Origin: Gordius sp. MW1
Lineage: Eukaryota; Nematomorpha; Gordioida; Gordea; Gordiidae
Length of the DNA stretch: 64,000 nucleotides
Assembly (NCBI GenBank): GCA_964036665.1
Contig: OZ038529.1
Coordinates: 2,108,001 to 2,172,000 of the forward strand
Direction: 5' to 3'
This document shows positions 22,080 through 33,039 of the stretch, one piece after another. Both the position numbers and the translations under genes were made by a program. A model generated the notes under the pieces. The model made no database searches and was not told the DNA's origin. It saw only the letters and a program-made list of their open reading frames with translations. How positions within the stretch are numbered: the first letter of the stretch is position 1; each line of letters starts with the position of its first letter.

Positions 22080-23110
22080 CATTTTTAAGGTGTCTCTCTT
22101 TTTAAGTAATAAAATAACATATAAGTCTGTGAAAAATGATTGTTGCTTGACATAATTAGGTTTTTGCTTTTAAAATGTTAAAATTTTGATTTAGATAGTT
22201 CTCTTCAAGTAATAAAACAGCATATAAGTGTGTGAAAAATGATTGTTGCTTGACATACCTAGGTTTTCTTTTACAATGCTAAATATTTTGATTTAGATAG
22301 TTATCTTCAATTAATAAGTTTGACATAATTAAGTTTTTGTTTATAAAATGTTAACAAATTTTGATTTACATAGATTTCTTTAAGTAATAAAGCAACATCA
22401 AACTTATTTGTGCATTTCAATTAAAAATCTTATATAATATGTACATATTACATGTATTACAGTTTATTAAGTGTCTTTATATAGGTGTAAATATTTAAAT
22501 CTATATTTATAATCATATATCATGCTTATATAAGTGTAAATGTATATATTTAATGCTTATATACCTAAGAATATATACATGAGTATAAATATATATAATA
22601 CCTTAATATAATTATACATATGAATGTTATTTGTGATCACAAATAAGGTGATAAATGGTCAAAGCATTTAATTGGTTTTATTTTCCTTCAAGTAATATAA
22701 AACATATAGTGTGTGAAAATGATTGTTGCTTGACATAATTAGGTTTTTGCTTTCAAAATATTAACAAATTTTGATTTAGATAGATTCCTTGAAGTAATAT
22801 TACATAAGGTTGTAAGTTTGTGAAAAATTATTGTTGCTTGACATATGGTTTTTGCTTTTAAAATGCTAAGAAACTTTGATTTAGATAGATCCCCTCAGGT
22901 AATAAACAAATAAATATGTGAATTATGATTGCTGCTTGACGCAATTAAACTTTTGCTTTTAAAATGCTAAACATTTTATTTTTGATAGTTACCTTTAATT
23001 AATAAGCTTGACATAATTATGTTTTTGCATTTAAAGTGCTAACAAATTCTGATTTAAATAGATTCTTTCAAGTAATAAAGCAACACATTCCAAACTTATT
23101 TGTATTTACA
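22080..23110. repeat. tandem repeat, about 100-bp units
   Basis: Imperfect units are marked by gattgttgcttgacataatt (about 22,138, 22,241, 22,722, 22,822, 22,931), followed by aggtttttgcttttaaaatg and gatttagatag...caagtaata. Some units are shortened. A TA-rich block (about 22,430-22,660) separates two groups and recurs after the second group at about 23,140-23,340, so a roughly 700-bp higher-order unit is itself duplicated. Confidence 0.8.
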
Positions 23111-23299
23111 AATCAAATAAAAAAATTATTTATTAAAGTGTCTGTATAAGTAGCTATGTATATAGGTATAAATTTATAATAATAATCAAATATTGTGCTT
23201 ACATAGGTGTAAATGTATATATTTAATTCTTATATACCTATTAGTATATAGATGAGTTTAAATATATATAATACCTTAATATAATTATACATATGAACA

Positions 23300-24200
23300 C
23301 TATTTTTGTGATCACACATAAAGTACCAAATGGTCAAAACATACATATTAGTTTTAGTTCTTTTGACACATATTTTGCGAAATTGCCAATGATTTGATTA
23401 GTTTTCCGTATTTCCAGCTTTCCACATTTTGCGCAGAAGTGAAAATTTCACTTGGTGTAATAAGTTTGTGTATAAATGAATCGTAAGTGGAACGGGGAAA
23501 TTGACAAGAAATCGTTGACATTTTAAAAAATAATACAAATAGTAAAAAAAATATACAAAGTTTTTATAAAAATATTTTATTGCCACAACACAATCAAATG
23601 TGGCCATATATATAACAAATTTTAATTTTACATATATTCAATATTGACAGCATTTTCAGGCAGCATTTATATCAGGAAAACAATGAGAACATTTAAAACC
23701 CTTTTTTAAGGCTAGATCCTCAAAAGGCGTAATTATAACATAAAAAAAAAATTAATTATGAAATTAAAATTCGTTCGAGAAGAGTATTTAGAAGTTGTTG
23801 CTCCTGATGATATTATAGATTTATTTGCACAACCCCCCCCCCCCCCCCCTTTACACCACCTAAAATTAAAATGAACTAATAAATTTAACGGCTAAATAAA
23901 CCTTAAAATATTCTGTCAAAATTAAATGAATCAAAATTTTACTTAATAATTTTAGATGAAATTAGAGATGTGAGATGCACAGAACAACTTAGCGTTTGTG
24001 TACATTTTGTTGCATCCAATGGTACACCAAAAGGAATTTTTTTTGAGGGCAAAATTTTAATAATTGAAAAATATCATTGCATTTTATTTACATAATTTTT
24101 TGCCATTATTATTTCGGCATTTTGCAGTGTTAATTCATAATGGTTAATTACTTCTGATAAAGGAGATTTATCGCAAAAAAGGGAATGAAGGGTTTAAACC
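23300..24200. other. AT-rich interior of the 3.9 kb hAT-type element
   Basis: No gene seen. An 18-base C-run sits at about 23,832. The 69-codon ORF at 23,398-23,607 has no recognisable features. Confidence 0.5.
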
Positions 24201-24202
24201 TT

Positions 24203-24361
24203 CCATGGCTTAGCCAAGGAGGGGGGGGGGCAGAGGGGCGGCCGCCCCCCTCTAATATAAAATGTTGTTGAAATTTATTAAAATTATGGCTGAAATATGA
24301 AAAAATTTGCCCCCTAAATCATTATTGCCCACCTCTAATTCAAATTCTGGCTATGCCCATG
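24203..24361. mobile_element. hAT-type MITE nested in the larger hAT-type element
   Basis: It begins ccatggcttagccaagg, has the reverse-oriented family interior (attaaaattatggctgaaat) and ends aattctggctatgcccatg. Confidence 0.7.
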
Positions 24362-25509
24362 AAACCTTTTAAGGACCTTTATAGATTACAAATAATTTCC
24401 GAAAATCTTAGGTTTAATTCTGCTATTATTCTATCGATGATAGGATACTATAAATCAATTTCGAAATCCATTAATGAATTGGTAGATTCAAAAGAGTAAA
24501 AAGAGTCATACTTTTTTGATTTTTTGATACGTTTATAACTTATAAACGTATATTTAGTACCTTATAAATTATAAGGTACTAAATCAAAAATTGAAGCTAA
24601 ATCTCTCGCCTTATTATAAAGAAATAGATAGTGATCCTCATTGCTAATATCATTTATAGTTAATATAAGGCTATTAAACGTTGTAAACAAATATTTAGGC
24701 TTTATATTATAATTAAAAGTTATATTCAAAGATAATTATAATCTTCATATTTTTTCTTAATTGAGATAAAATAAAATAAATGGCTTACGGGGCCCAAGAT
24801 TTTTCCCTTGGGGGGGCCCATGGGGAACGGTTTTTGCTCTTGGGTGGGCCCGGGCCCCCTAGGCCCCCCATAGCTACGCCACTGGAAACAACAGCAAGTC
24901 CCATAAGCTACACGGCGAGACGGGTACCATTTCCCATGCGTCAAGCTATTTGAAAAGTTTAGAAAATGAAGGGGTTGTGAGAAAAATCGATCCAACTACA
25001 ACTCCAATAATGAGCAACACCTACGGATAAGGAAGAAATCCGGTGTCGTCCGTATATGTGGTGATTTCAGAGTGACGTTAAATAAGTTAGGGAGACCGGG
25101 GCTATACGTAGCTCGGGGCTATGCTTATCTTCTCAAATAATTTCCATGTTATTAATTTGTACCCAGTCAAATTTATATACAAAATGTACTTTATAAAGGC
25201 GCATATCATACTTAAAAATTTTTTGGAAAAAATTATATAGGGAAAAAGTAAGAGAGAAAATAAGGTTTTTCGGGGCTAAAAGCTCCTTTTTCTAATTTTC
25301 TATTTTGCTAATAACTTTAAAACTATTTAATCTCTAAGCTCGAAACTAATTTTAGGTAAAAACGTATGAATTTTTCTATAAAAATCCACTCGGAATAAAT
25401 AATTTTGTTGAAGATGACTATCTTAAAACAAATCGCAAAAAAATTTTTTAGTCATGGGGCTATTGAGAGCGGGGTTATAATTATCTACAATTAATTTATT
25501 CATTAAAAA

Positions 25510-25904
25510 ATGGTGCGAAATTACAAACGAAAGACCAATTTTGTTCAAGATAATAACATCAAAAGTGAAATATATAAAGCTATGAAAGAGAAGATTGGCT
25601 TGAAAGATATAGCTAAACAAACAAACTTTGGCTATTCAACTTTAAAAAAATATCACTATAAATTCAAAAGGGAGAATCTTTTGTTAAGGAACGTAAGACA
25701 AGAGTGATATTTGATAAGGAGCAGGAGGAAAAATTAGCATCATACCTTATAAAGGGAGCAAAGCTTTGTTCAGGCTTGACCCCCAAACAAGTATTATATC
25801 AATTTTTTATGCTCAATTTTGTTAAGGTTAGGTATTTGGCTTATCAAATGGCAGTACAATTTAATTTTGCTCCATGTGGGCACATGGATCATGCTGCACA
25901 ATGA
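25510..25904 (+). pseudogene. pogo/Tigger-like transposase N-terminal DNA-binding region
   Basis: From ATG 25,510 the protein starts MVRNYKRKT, then has a helix-turn-helix of the Psq/CENP-B kind (IYKAMKEKIGLKDIAKQTNF then YSTLKKYHYKFK). It shifts frame near 25,700 and continues as FDKEQEEKLASYLIKGAKLC and GLTPKQVLYQF, which matches the spacer between the two helix-turn-helix units in Tigger-class proteins. The DDE catalytic domain is absent. In the family this region binds the transposon ends. The truncation falls where the tandem array starts. Confidence 0.75.
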
Positions 25905-26520
25905 TGTTTTTTTTATATGTCACAATTGTAAACAATAAAATATTTTAAACAATATGTGTTGGTTATAATTTTGTTATTTTAGTAGTTTAATATCTTTCAA
26001 TCAAAGGTTTATTAAGTTTAAATACAAAACATTCAAAAGCACATGAACTTGTTGCAATAAAGATATTTTTTATATGTCAAAATTGTAAACAATAGAAGCA
26101 TTTTAAACAATGTGTGTGGTCATAATTTTGTTAATTTAGGAGTTTAATATCTTTCAATCAAAGGTATTAAGTTTAAAACAAAACATTACAAAAGCACATG
26201 GATCTTGTTGCAATAATGATATTTTTTATATGTCAAAATTGTAAACAATAGAAAAGCATTTTAAACAATGTGTGTGGTCATAATTTTGTTAATTTAGGAG
26301 TTTAATATCTTTCAATCAAAGGTATTAAGTTTAAATACAAAACATTACAAAAGCACATGGATCTTGTTGCAATAATGATATTTTTTTATATGTCAAAATT
26401 GTAAACAATAGAAAAAGCATTTTAAACAATGTGTGTGGTCATAATTTTGTTAATTTAGGAGTTTAATTTCTTTTAATCAAAGGTTTATTAAGTTTAAATA
26501 CAAAATAATACAAAGGATAA
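25878..26520. repeat. minisatellite, about 155-160-bp units, in the pogo-like element
   Basis: Four units are marked by gcacatgga at about 25,878, 26,039, 26,194 and 26,353. Each runs through tatatgtcaaaattgtaaac, acaatgtgtgtggtcataat and ctttcaatcaaaggt. The first unit overlaps the end of the truncated transposase frame, so the array seems to have grown from the element's own sequence. Confidence 0.85.
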
Positions 26521-27439
26521 TATAGCCTCGCTTAGGGATAAGAATAGCCCCGGGCATTTTTCGAATTTATACAAGTTGTCTTTTTATTGAAACCTTATTA
26601 CTAAAAATCTATTATCTGTGTTGCTATAGTTTTTTTCCCCTTTATAAACACTGCTGACAAGAACATTTTTCTGAAAAAAGTATATGAAAATAGGTTAATA
26701 TGTTTTGTCCAGGCCTCTTTGAAATTTTATGGACACGATAGCCCCGGTCTCCCCTATCTATCAAGGGATAGTGATCTTCTTCCAACGTTCAAAGACGTCG
26801 CAAGTGAAATATCGGGTGGTAAAATATTTTCGTTCATTGACCTAAAAGATGCATTTTTGCAATTACAAGTTTCGGAGGAAAGTTCAAAATTGTTGAACAT
26901 AGCCACACATATAGGGTATTTTCAATATTTAGGGCTTCCTTTCAGTTTGACAACAGAGCCAATAATCTTTCACCGTTATATGAGAAACTTGCTCAAAGGC
27001 TTAAAAGGCGTAAGTGTTTTTATGGCTGATATATAATAAGTGGAAAAAACAAAGGAAGACCATAATAAAAATTTACTAGAAACACTAAATTTAATTAAAA
27101 ATGCCGGATTAACAACGTCCTAAACAAATTGCAATTGTTCAAAAAATCTTTTACATTTTTAGGCCATACGATAGGTGCTAATGGCATTCACCCTAGTGAA
27201 GATAAGGTTGAGGCAATTAAACAATTTAAAGAATCAACTAATCGCAAATAATTAAAATCATTCCTTGGTCTAGTTAACTACCTTGAAAGTTTTATTGCAA
27301 ATTAGCAATCTAAAAGTTCAGTTTTGTATAAATTAACAAAGTCAAATGGAATTGGACTATAACAGAAAAACAGACATTTAACATTATAAAAAACTTAATC
27401 TCAACAGATAAAAAATAATTCCATATCAAAATAATATAC

Positions 27440-28030
27440 CTATTATAATTTCATGCGACGCTTCCGAAACAGGTTTAAAAGCAGTTATCTCACACAAATT
27501 TTTTAACGGACATGAAAGACCGATTGCTTTCGCCTCTCGGACACTTAGTCCAGCTGAATATAATTACTCGGTTATTGACCGAGAAGCTGCCGCAATCATG
27601 TTTGCTATACAAAAATTTCACGATACATTTACGGTAGGAAATTTACATTAATTACAGACCACCGCCCCTTGGAAAGGATTTTTGGTCCTAATAGGGATTT
27701 GAGTAAAGTAACAAATAATCGCTTAGTTATGGGCGACAAAACTTATGCAATATAATTTTGATATTAAATATATGCCGGGATCATCGAATAAATGTGCCTA
27801 CGCTTTATCAAGATTAATTCCAGTTTCAAATTATTCTGACCCTGAAGAGGATCTTGAAGATAAATTAATTAAATTAAATCTAATTGATGACTTAACAATT
27901 ACGAGAAAAACTTTGATTAACGAAACTTTAAAAGACGATATTTTAAAAGAAGTTATTAAATTATTTCAAAATAATTGGCAAAGAGATATTTCTAATGATA
28001 AAGTTAAAAAATATTTTGATTTAAAGAATT
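27440..28030 (+). pseudogene. RNase H domain and linker of the gypsy-type element
   Basis: SCDASETGLKAVISHKFFNG (from about 27,450) holds the first catalytic Asp of the RNase H fold. ERPIAFASRTLSPAEYNYSV and IDREAAAIMFAIQKFH follow, including the second catalytic residue. One or more frameshifts near 27,640 precede the TDHRPLERIFG-type block (read as two frames). From 27,745 the connection region QYNFDIKYMPGSSNKCAYAL is open to 28,032, where a stop separates it from integrase. Confidence 0.85.
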
Positions 28031-28079
28031 AAATATCATTTGAAGATAACCTACTATATTTCAATGATAGCATTATTAT

Positions 28080-29075
28080 TCCTCCTGGTTTAAAGTCACA
28101 AATTTTAAAAATACTACATAAAGGGCACCCTGGGATTGGAGCGATGAAATCTTCAGGGAGATACTATGTATTTTGGACCAACATGGACAATGATATAGAG
28201 CAATATGTAAATGGTTGTAATAATTGCCAAGATGGTTGGCCTTTAACGAAAGAAGTACCAGTGTCCAGCTGGAATATTCCCAACAAACCATGGGAAAGGA
28301 TTCACATTGATTTGGCGGGACCAATATTAAATAATTATTAACTGGTTTGCATTGATGCCCTCACTAAATGGCCTGAAGTTATGGTTATAAAACAAATCAA
28401 CACATCTAACATTATTTATAATCTACGAGTTTTATTTTGCAGATTTGGGCTTCGATATATAGTAAGTGACAATGGTCCTCAATTCACATCAGATGAATTC
28501 ACAACTTTCTGCAAAAGAAATGGAATTCGACAATTTCGGGGCGCACCGTACCACCCTAGAACGAACATTCTAGCAGAAAGATATATAAGGACCATAAAGA
28601 GCAAATTTTTGCGGGAGGAGACAAGGCCTAAACGATCGTGAAAATTTATTACAAGTTTTATTTAATATGCGAACGACGGTAAATACCACCACTGGTATTA
28701 GTCCTGGGGAAGGTATGTTCAATAGAAGACTTCGAACAACTCTTGACCAATTAAAATGGACACGGAAGGAGATTAGTGATTCTATTTGGAGACAAAAGTA
28801 TTACAGGAACCGGGGCCTGGAATACCGTGATTTTGCTCCAAATCAAAAAGTTTGGGTAAAAAATGACAAATCTCCAGGTTGGAGAGAAGGTCAAGTCCTT
28901 ACAAAAAACAGTTACCTGACCTATGAAGTACAACTGGTGACAAAACTCAAGTAAAACACACCGACCATATGAGAGTAGTCAAACGACCAGACCCAGCAGC
29001 GATTTCAGAAGACAACATACTTCCCTATAAAAGAGTATCGGTGCCAACTGTCAGATACCCTCAAGGTTTCGCTTA
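28080..29075 (+). pseudogene. gypsy-type integrase, several stops
   Basis: The zinc-binding N terminus is visible (HKGHPGIGAMKSSG through CNNC). The catalytic core has HIDLAGP (first Asp, about 28,308), a stop soon after (28,339), VSDNGPQFTSDEF (second Asp, about 28,465) and ILAERYIRTIK (Glu, about 28,578), so the D,D-35-E residues survive. Another stop follows near 28,639, then the C-terminal part with MRTTVNTTTGISPGEGMFNR (28,667) and NQKVWVKNDKSPGWREGQVL. No chromodomain is seen. Related to the K02A2.6-like branch by the WERIHIDLAGP and WPEVMVI words. Confidence 0.88.
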
Positions 29076-29088
29076 AAGGGTGGAATAG

Positions 29089-29361
29089 TATAGTGTGGTG
29101 TCATTCAAGGTTGCATTTTAAATACACGCGTTTTTCCTATACTTGAGCGCGGTCACAGACATTTGATTATACGCGTAGCCATTTGAATACACCTCAGTTT
29201 ACACCGTACTTAGTATCTCTTAATTGATTCTTTTTATATATGTCCTTCGTTATGTGTATATAAAGCCCTATCCACCTAATAAAAGAGTCTCTCTGTCTCT
29301 TGATTTAGTCTCTTGGTTTAAAATCTGAGTTTAGTGTTATAACCCCGGCCACTTCATCACA
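29089..29361 (+). repeat. 3' LTR of the gypsy-type element
   Basis: It aligns end to end with the 5' LTR. It starts TATAGTG rather than TGTAGTG, so the terminal TG is mutated, and ends CATCACA followed by the GATAT duplication. Confidence 0.92.
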
Positions 29362-29366
29362 GATAT

Positions 29367-31186
29367 TAAAATTAAAATATGTTAAATATGCGTTAGTTCT
29401 AAGACGCGTACAATTTTGGGTCATTAGGACACATTATAACATAAGACAAACTAACTAATATTTGTTTTAACATATTTTAAGACAAGCTGCATATAAATGT
29501 AATCTATATTAGATATGCATAACTTAAATTCCAAAGTCTGATATAATTTTCCATTAAAATTCAAGTTTCGTTCAACCCATACCCTGAACGATTTTTCTAA
29601 TTTTAATTTGTCCGGGCTCGATCCGACCCTAAAATCATTTTTTTTAATTTTGGTTCGACTAGAGTCCGAGCCTGGCCGCATTTTTTCAAGAGCCAGGCCT
29701 AAAACCCTCTTGGGCATAGAATACAAAGTTTTCTATAATCATTGCTATTTATGCATCGATAGTCCCATTAATGCCATGTTAACTATAAAAAGATTGATAA
29801 CAATCTAAATATAACTACAAGCATGGGCGTAGCCAAAAGGGGGGGGGGTAGGAAAGGGCGGTTGCCCCCCTCTAAATCCAAAAATCTGTTTAAATTTATT
29901 AAGATTATGGCTAAAATGTCAAAAAATGATCATTTTGCCCCTCCATAAATAATTATTGCCCCCTCTAATCCCAATGCTGGCTATGACCGTACAAGTGCTT
30001 ATACTTTTAGAAGCAAGGTATATTATTTTATTTTTTAAAGAATTAGTTTTTAAATATCCATTAACAAATAAGGAATTTTCTTATGTCTATAGTCATTTGT
30101 TTTTGTTCTGTTGTCTATACATTTTACACTAATGAGTGTTTGGTTGCATAAACCATTTACGTTTTCTTCTATGTCCAAATTTTTAAAATCTAACATCGCG
30201 TTATGAATTTAATTTTTTTTAACATAATACCAAAGAAAACGACACTACATTTTTTATTTAGATTTCTGGACAAACATAAATGGCCTAAGGTTTTTTCTTA
30301 GTTTCACATATAATCGTTTTACTCCACATAAATTTATAGTTGTGAGTCAGCTATAAAATTTTTATCATATTTCACCGGTTTACATAACTCTGACCTAGTT
30401 TTCGGCATTAGTTTAATCCTCTCTAAATTGTCCACCTTTATATTTCCTTATACCATCCATGTAATTGTGTATTGGCTACATTGTCATAAAGGCTTTAGCT
30501 ATGTTAGTTTCACTTTCTTCCCAGCGCTTGCACACGAACTTTTGACATACAAAAAGGAGCAGCTTGTTGTAGTCTATTTTTGCAAAGGCTCATTCATTTT
30601 GATAATATTAATTCGTGATGTTTTTCAATATGCGAACGCTAATATATCTGAATTTCTATACTTATGGAATCTCGCGCATTTTAGCTAGGTCTTCTAATCC
30701 ACCCATATATGACGGAGATGGTATGATTTGCAATCTATAATAAATTAAACATTGCTCTTAGTAAAATGTTATTGTAGAAACCGTAAAAGTTGTGTTTATA
30801 GGCCCTTTTTACTAAATTATATCAGTGCCTAACTGTGTAATGTCATTAAATATACTAATTATCTATATAACATTAAAAGCCTATTAATGTTGACAATCTT
30901 CTAATAAAGGCAATTATTCTTTTATCAATCCTAAATCTTAATTAATTATAAGAATAGGTGTAGCTATAATAGGAGTTTTCATGTAGTCTTTAATTTTTTT
31001 ACTTATAATACATACAGCTGGGTCTTTTTTTAAAAATATAAAAATCAAGAGTAAGTATCTTATAAACGTGGCATTCAAAAATATACAGTTTTGCATATAA
31101 GACTCTGAGCTTTGAATTTTTCATAGGCTTACTAGGTCTTTAAACCACAACTAATGATACAAATTTTAATAAATATTAAATCCATC
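29367..31186. other. intergenic with one MITE
   Basis: No gene is recognised. ORFs at 29,451-29,808 on both strands and 30,428-30,688 have no recognisable features. A MITE lies at 29,822-29,990. Confidence 0.5.
29822..29990. mobile_element. hAT-type MITE
   Basis: It begins catgggcgtagccaaaagg, has the reverse-oriented interior (attaagattatggctaaaat) and ends aatgctggctatgaccgt. CTACAAG precedes it and TACAAG follows the right end, compatible with a decayed target duplication. Confidence 0.75.
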
Positions 31187-31349
31187 CATGGGCGCACCAG
31201 AATTAAAACTAGAGGGGGCAATATTGCTCTAGGGAGGGGCAAAATAATAATTTTTTGGAAATTTAAGCCATAATTATCTTTAAATTTTAGAATTTTCGGA
31301 TTATAGAGGGGGCAGCAGCCTTTTCCTTCCACCCCTGGCTACGCCCATG
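31187..31349. mobile_element. hAT-type MITE upstream of the phosphatase-like gene
   Basis: It starts catgggcgcaccag and ends ccctggctacgcccatg. The flanks AATCCATC and AGCCCATC match at six of eight positions, consistent with an old 8-bp duplication. Confidence 0.8.
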
Positions 31350-31641
31350 AGCCCATCTCGGAGTTTTATGTTAGAATATTAAAGTTTATAAGCTGTGACA
31401 TATGGTTTGGTAATTTAACATATTTTAAAATAATTGCTATTTTAGCTTTAGATTTTCATTAAACAATAATATATGTGCAGAAGAGGAACATCAATTGTTT
31501 TAATTAAACTTATATATAATAATATTAAAAAATGGTTAAAATTTTATTTGCTCATAATGGAGTTATAAACCTTTCGTATTTTACACCAATGCTATTTTAA
31601 TTTAAATTTTTATCCATTATCACAAAGGGAACAAATTATTA

Positions 31642-33039
31642 ATGAGTTTTATCATCTTTCATCACGGAGAAAGTTCACCCGCAAAACCATTGGTATATCC
31701 AACGTTCGACTTCAATTTTAGATTATGGCCTAACGGGACCGATCATTTGACTGGTTGGGGTAAGAGGCAAATGGAAACGTTAGGGAAATCGATACGACGA
31801 TATTATGAACCCATATCATTTCCAAACCCCGCTCCTGCCATTGATATAGATAAACTGAGCCGAGATCTGCTGGAACGAATAATTAAAGAACCAGGGAGGG
31901 CTTCGGAAATAAGCAATTCACTCCAAAAGCGAGATATTTCTCCCGGGACAGATAAGTATCACTTTAGAACCCCCAAGCTAACAAATTATATCCAGGGAGC
32001 TCACCATTTCGCTCGCGGTTTCTTTAACCCGCCTCAAAGCCCATACCCAACAGGCCCTCCACCTCCGCCTAACTATTACACCGATTCTATTAATTACCCT
32101 TACAATGATACCTACGCCACCATAGCTCCACAAACCGTTAATCCTACGAACGATTACCTCTTGTACGGAGGTTTGGCTTGCGCTAAATTCAATGCCAAAG
32201 TTCGCGAAATTATGACCGCGTCAACCGAGGCTCATTATGTTAATGAAGAATTTCGAAAATTATTTCAAGAAGTGAGTAATGGTTCGGGGATTAGAGACAT
32301 GTCTATGATGTATATCCCAGTCCTAGTAGACCCCTTAATCATTGTGCGAGACGTTAGAGCAAAGTACATGGCGGCGCTTGAAGCGCGGGAACCTGGGGTG
32401 GACGAAAGCTTAAAAGCGCATTTTGATTCCCTCTTCCCGCCCAAATGGACGAGCGAAAGCAATTTCGACAACATGGTCAAAATCTACCAACATCTCTGGT
32501 ATCAGCTGGTGTATCGCGAAGCCGATCAAATTAAGTTAGGTGTAGGTCAACTGCTCAATCGCATGATTGATCTTATGCTGGGAGGGATAGGCAAAGTCAA
32601 AACCTTAATTTTCGAGGGTGGTAATGAGTTTAAAGCCATCGCTAACCCACTACCCGACATGCATTTCTTTGTGGTGCCACGTCATACCCACATGGCATTA
32701 AAGAAGGCTTTACGGCAGGACTACAAAAAGGGGAGAGTAGCCAACTCCAAAGTTCAAGACGTCAAGAAAAGGGTAGACAAAATTTTATCAGGTAAAATGT
32801 CTAAGATTAAGTACGGAGAAACGGTGATCGTTGAATTGGTGCAGCTTGATGAAAAAATAGAGCCTGACGCGGGTAAACGGTACGTGGTGAGATTTTATGA
32901 GAAAGCGAGTTGGGATCCCTCAGATATTATTAAACCACTTAAGGCCGGTAAATGTTCTACTTCTTGTCCTCTGAAATCGTTCTACTCTCAAATTAAATAT
33001 ATCTTACCAACCCAAATTAATAAAGAATGTGCTGAATAA
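31642..33039 (+). CDS. histidine acid phosphatase-like protein with degenerate active site
   Basis: A 465-codon ORF without introns, clearly GC-richer than its flanks. The N-terminal FIIFHHGESSPAKP lines up with the RHGxRxP motif of branch-2 histidine acid phosphatases. The nucleophilic His (residue 8) is kept, but both phosphate-pocket arginines are His7 and Ser11. WPNGTDHLTGWGKRQMETLG matches the family's next conserved block, and TPKLTNYIQGAHHFARGFF the R-S/T...SAQ block. Near the C terminus the proton-donor HD motif is RHTHMAL (His348, Thr349), so the Asp is missing too. A proline-rich insert lies at about residues 132-148. Family knowledge predicts loss of phosphatase activity, hence a pseudoenzyme or binding protein. 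There is no signal peptide. An AG acceptor at 31,626-31,627 with an open frame to the ATG leaves room for an upstream exon. Poly(A) signals follow at about 33,124 and 33,168. Confidence 0.8.
   Translation: MSFIIFHHGESSPAKPLVYPTFDFNFRLWPNGTDHLTGWGKRQMETLGKSIRRYYEPISFPNPAPAIDIDKLSRDLLERIIKEPGRASEISNSLQKRDISPGTDKYHFRTPKLTNYIQGAHHFARGFFNPPQSPYPTGPPPPPNYYTDSINYPYNDTYATIAPQTVNPTNDYLLYGGLACAKFNAKVREIMTASTEAHYVNEEFRKLFQEVSNGSGIRDMSMMYIPVLVDPLIIVRDVRAKYMAALEAREPGVDESLKAHFDSLFPPKWTSESNFDNMVKIYQHLWYQLVYREADQIKLGVGQLLNRMIDLMLGGIGKVKTLIFEGGNEFKAIANPLPDMHFFVVPRHTHMALKKALRQDYKKGRVANSKVQDVKKRVDKILSGKMSKIKYGETVIVELVQLDEKIEPDAGKRYVVRFYEKASWDPSDIIKPLKAGKCSTSCPLKSFYSQIKYILPTQINKECAE

Larger units (their letters stand above)
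20969..24884. mobile_element. 3.9 kb hAT-type element without transposase, with large tandem arrays
   Basis: The ends are CAGTGGCGTAGCTA and TAGCTACGCCACTG inverted, flanked by GAAACAAC at 20,961-20,968 and 24,885-24,892. The interior has G/C-rich subterminal zones, a 2 kb AT-rich core with tandem repeats (about 22,080-23,110), a C-run at 23,832-23,849 and a nested MITE (24,203-24,361). No ORF resembles a transposase. The perfect ends and duplication show it moved as one unit. Confidence 0.9.
25090..26754 (+). mobile_element. pogo/Tigger-like element with TA target site and internal minisatellite
   Basis: The ends are GGGAGACCGGGGCTAT and ATAGCCCCGGTCTCCCC inverted, next to TA (25,088-25,089 and 26,755-26,756). 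The left part holds the N-terminal DNA-binding end of a pogo-type transposase (25,510-25,904). The rest is a tandem array (25,878-26,520). The catalytic domain is missing, so the copy is non-autonomous. Confidence 0.8.
24893..27045 (+). pseudogene. gypsy-type reverse transcriptase, split by a pogo-like element
   Basis: The first part (24,893-25,089) has SLENEGVVRKIDPTTTPIMS and RICGDFRVTLNK, the fingers and first conserved blocks, in two frames. After the insertion at 25,090-26,754 the frame continues with FSFIDLKDAFLQLQV, carrying the first catalytic Asp, then FQYLGLPFSLTT. The Y-x-D-D catalytic box reads VFMADI at about 27,015-27,032, so one of the paired aspartates is Ala and the Tyr is Phe. 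Stops follow. It is inactive on three counts: insertion, frameshifts and a lost catalytic residue. Confidence 0.9.
17779..29361 (+). mobile_element. Ty3/gypsy-type LTR retrotransposon with four nested DNA transposons
   Basis: LTRs at 17,779-18,053 and 29,089-29,361 are flanked by the 5-bp duplication GATAT (17,774-17,778 and 29,362-29,366). A primer-binding-type TGGCGACGAG follows the 5' LTR, and a purine-rich aaagggtggaa precedes the 3' LTR. Gene order is gag (from 18,121, with a CCHC knuckle at 19,594), protease (about 19,740), reverse transcriptase (24,893-27,040), RNase H (about 27,440) and integrase (28,080-28,950). Four later insertions split it: 18,606-19,404, 20,017-20,847, 20,969-24,884 and 25,090-26,754. 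Without them it would be about 5 kb. Stops in every domain make it inactive. Confidence 0.93.
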
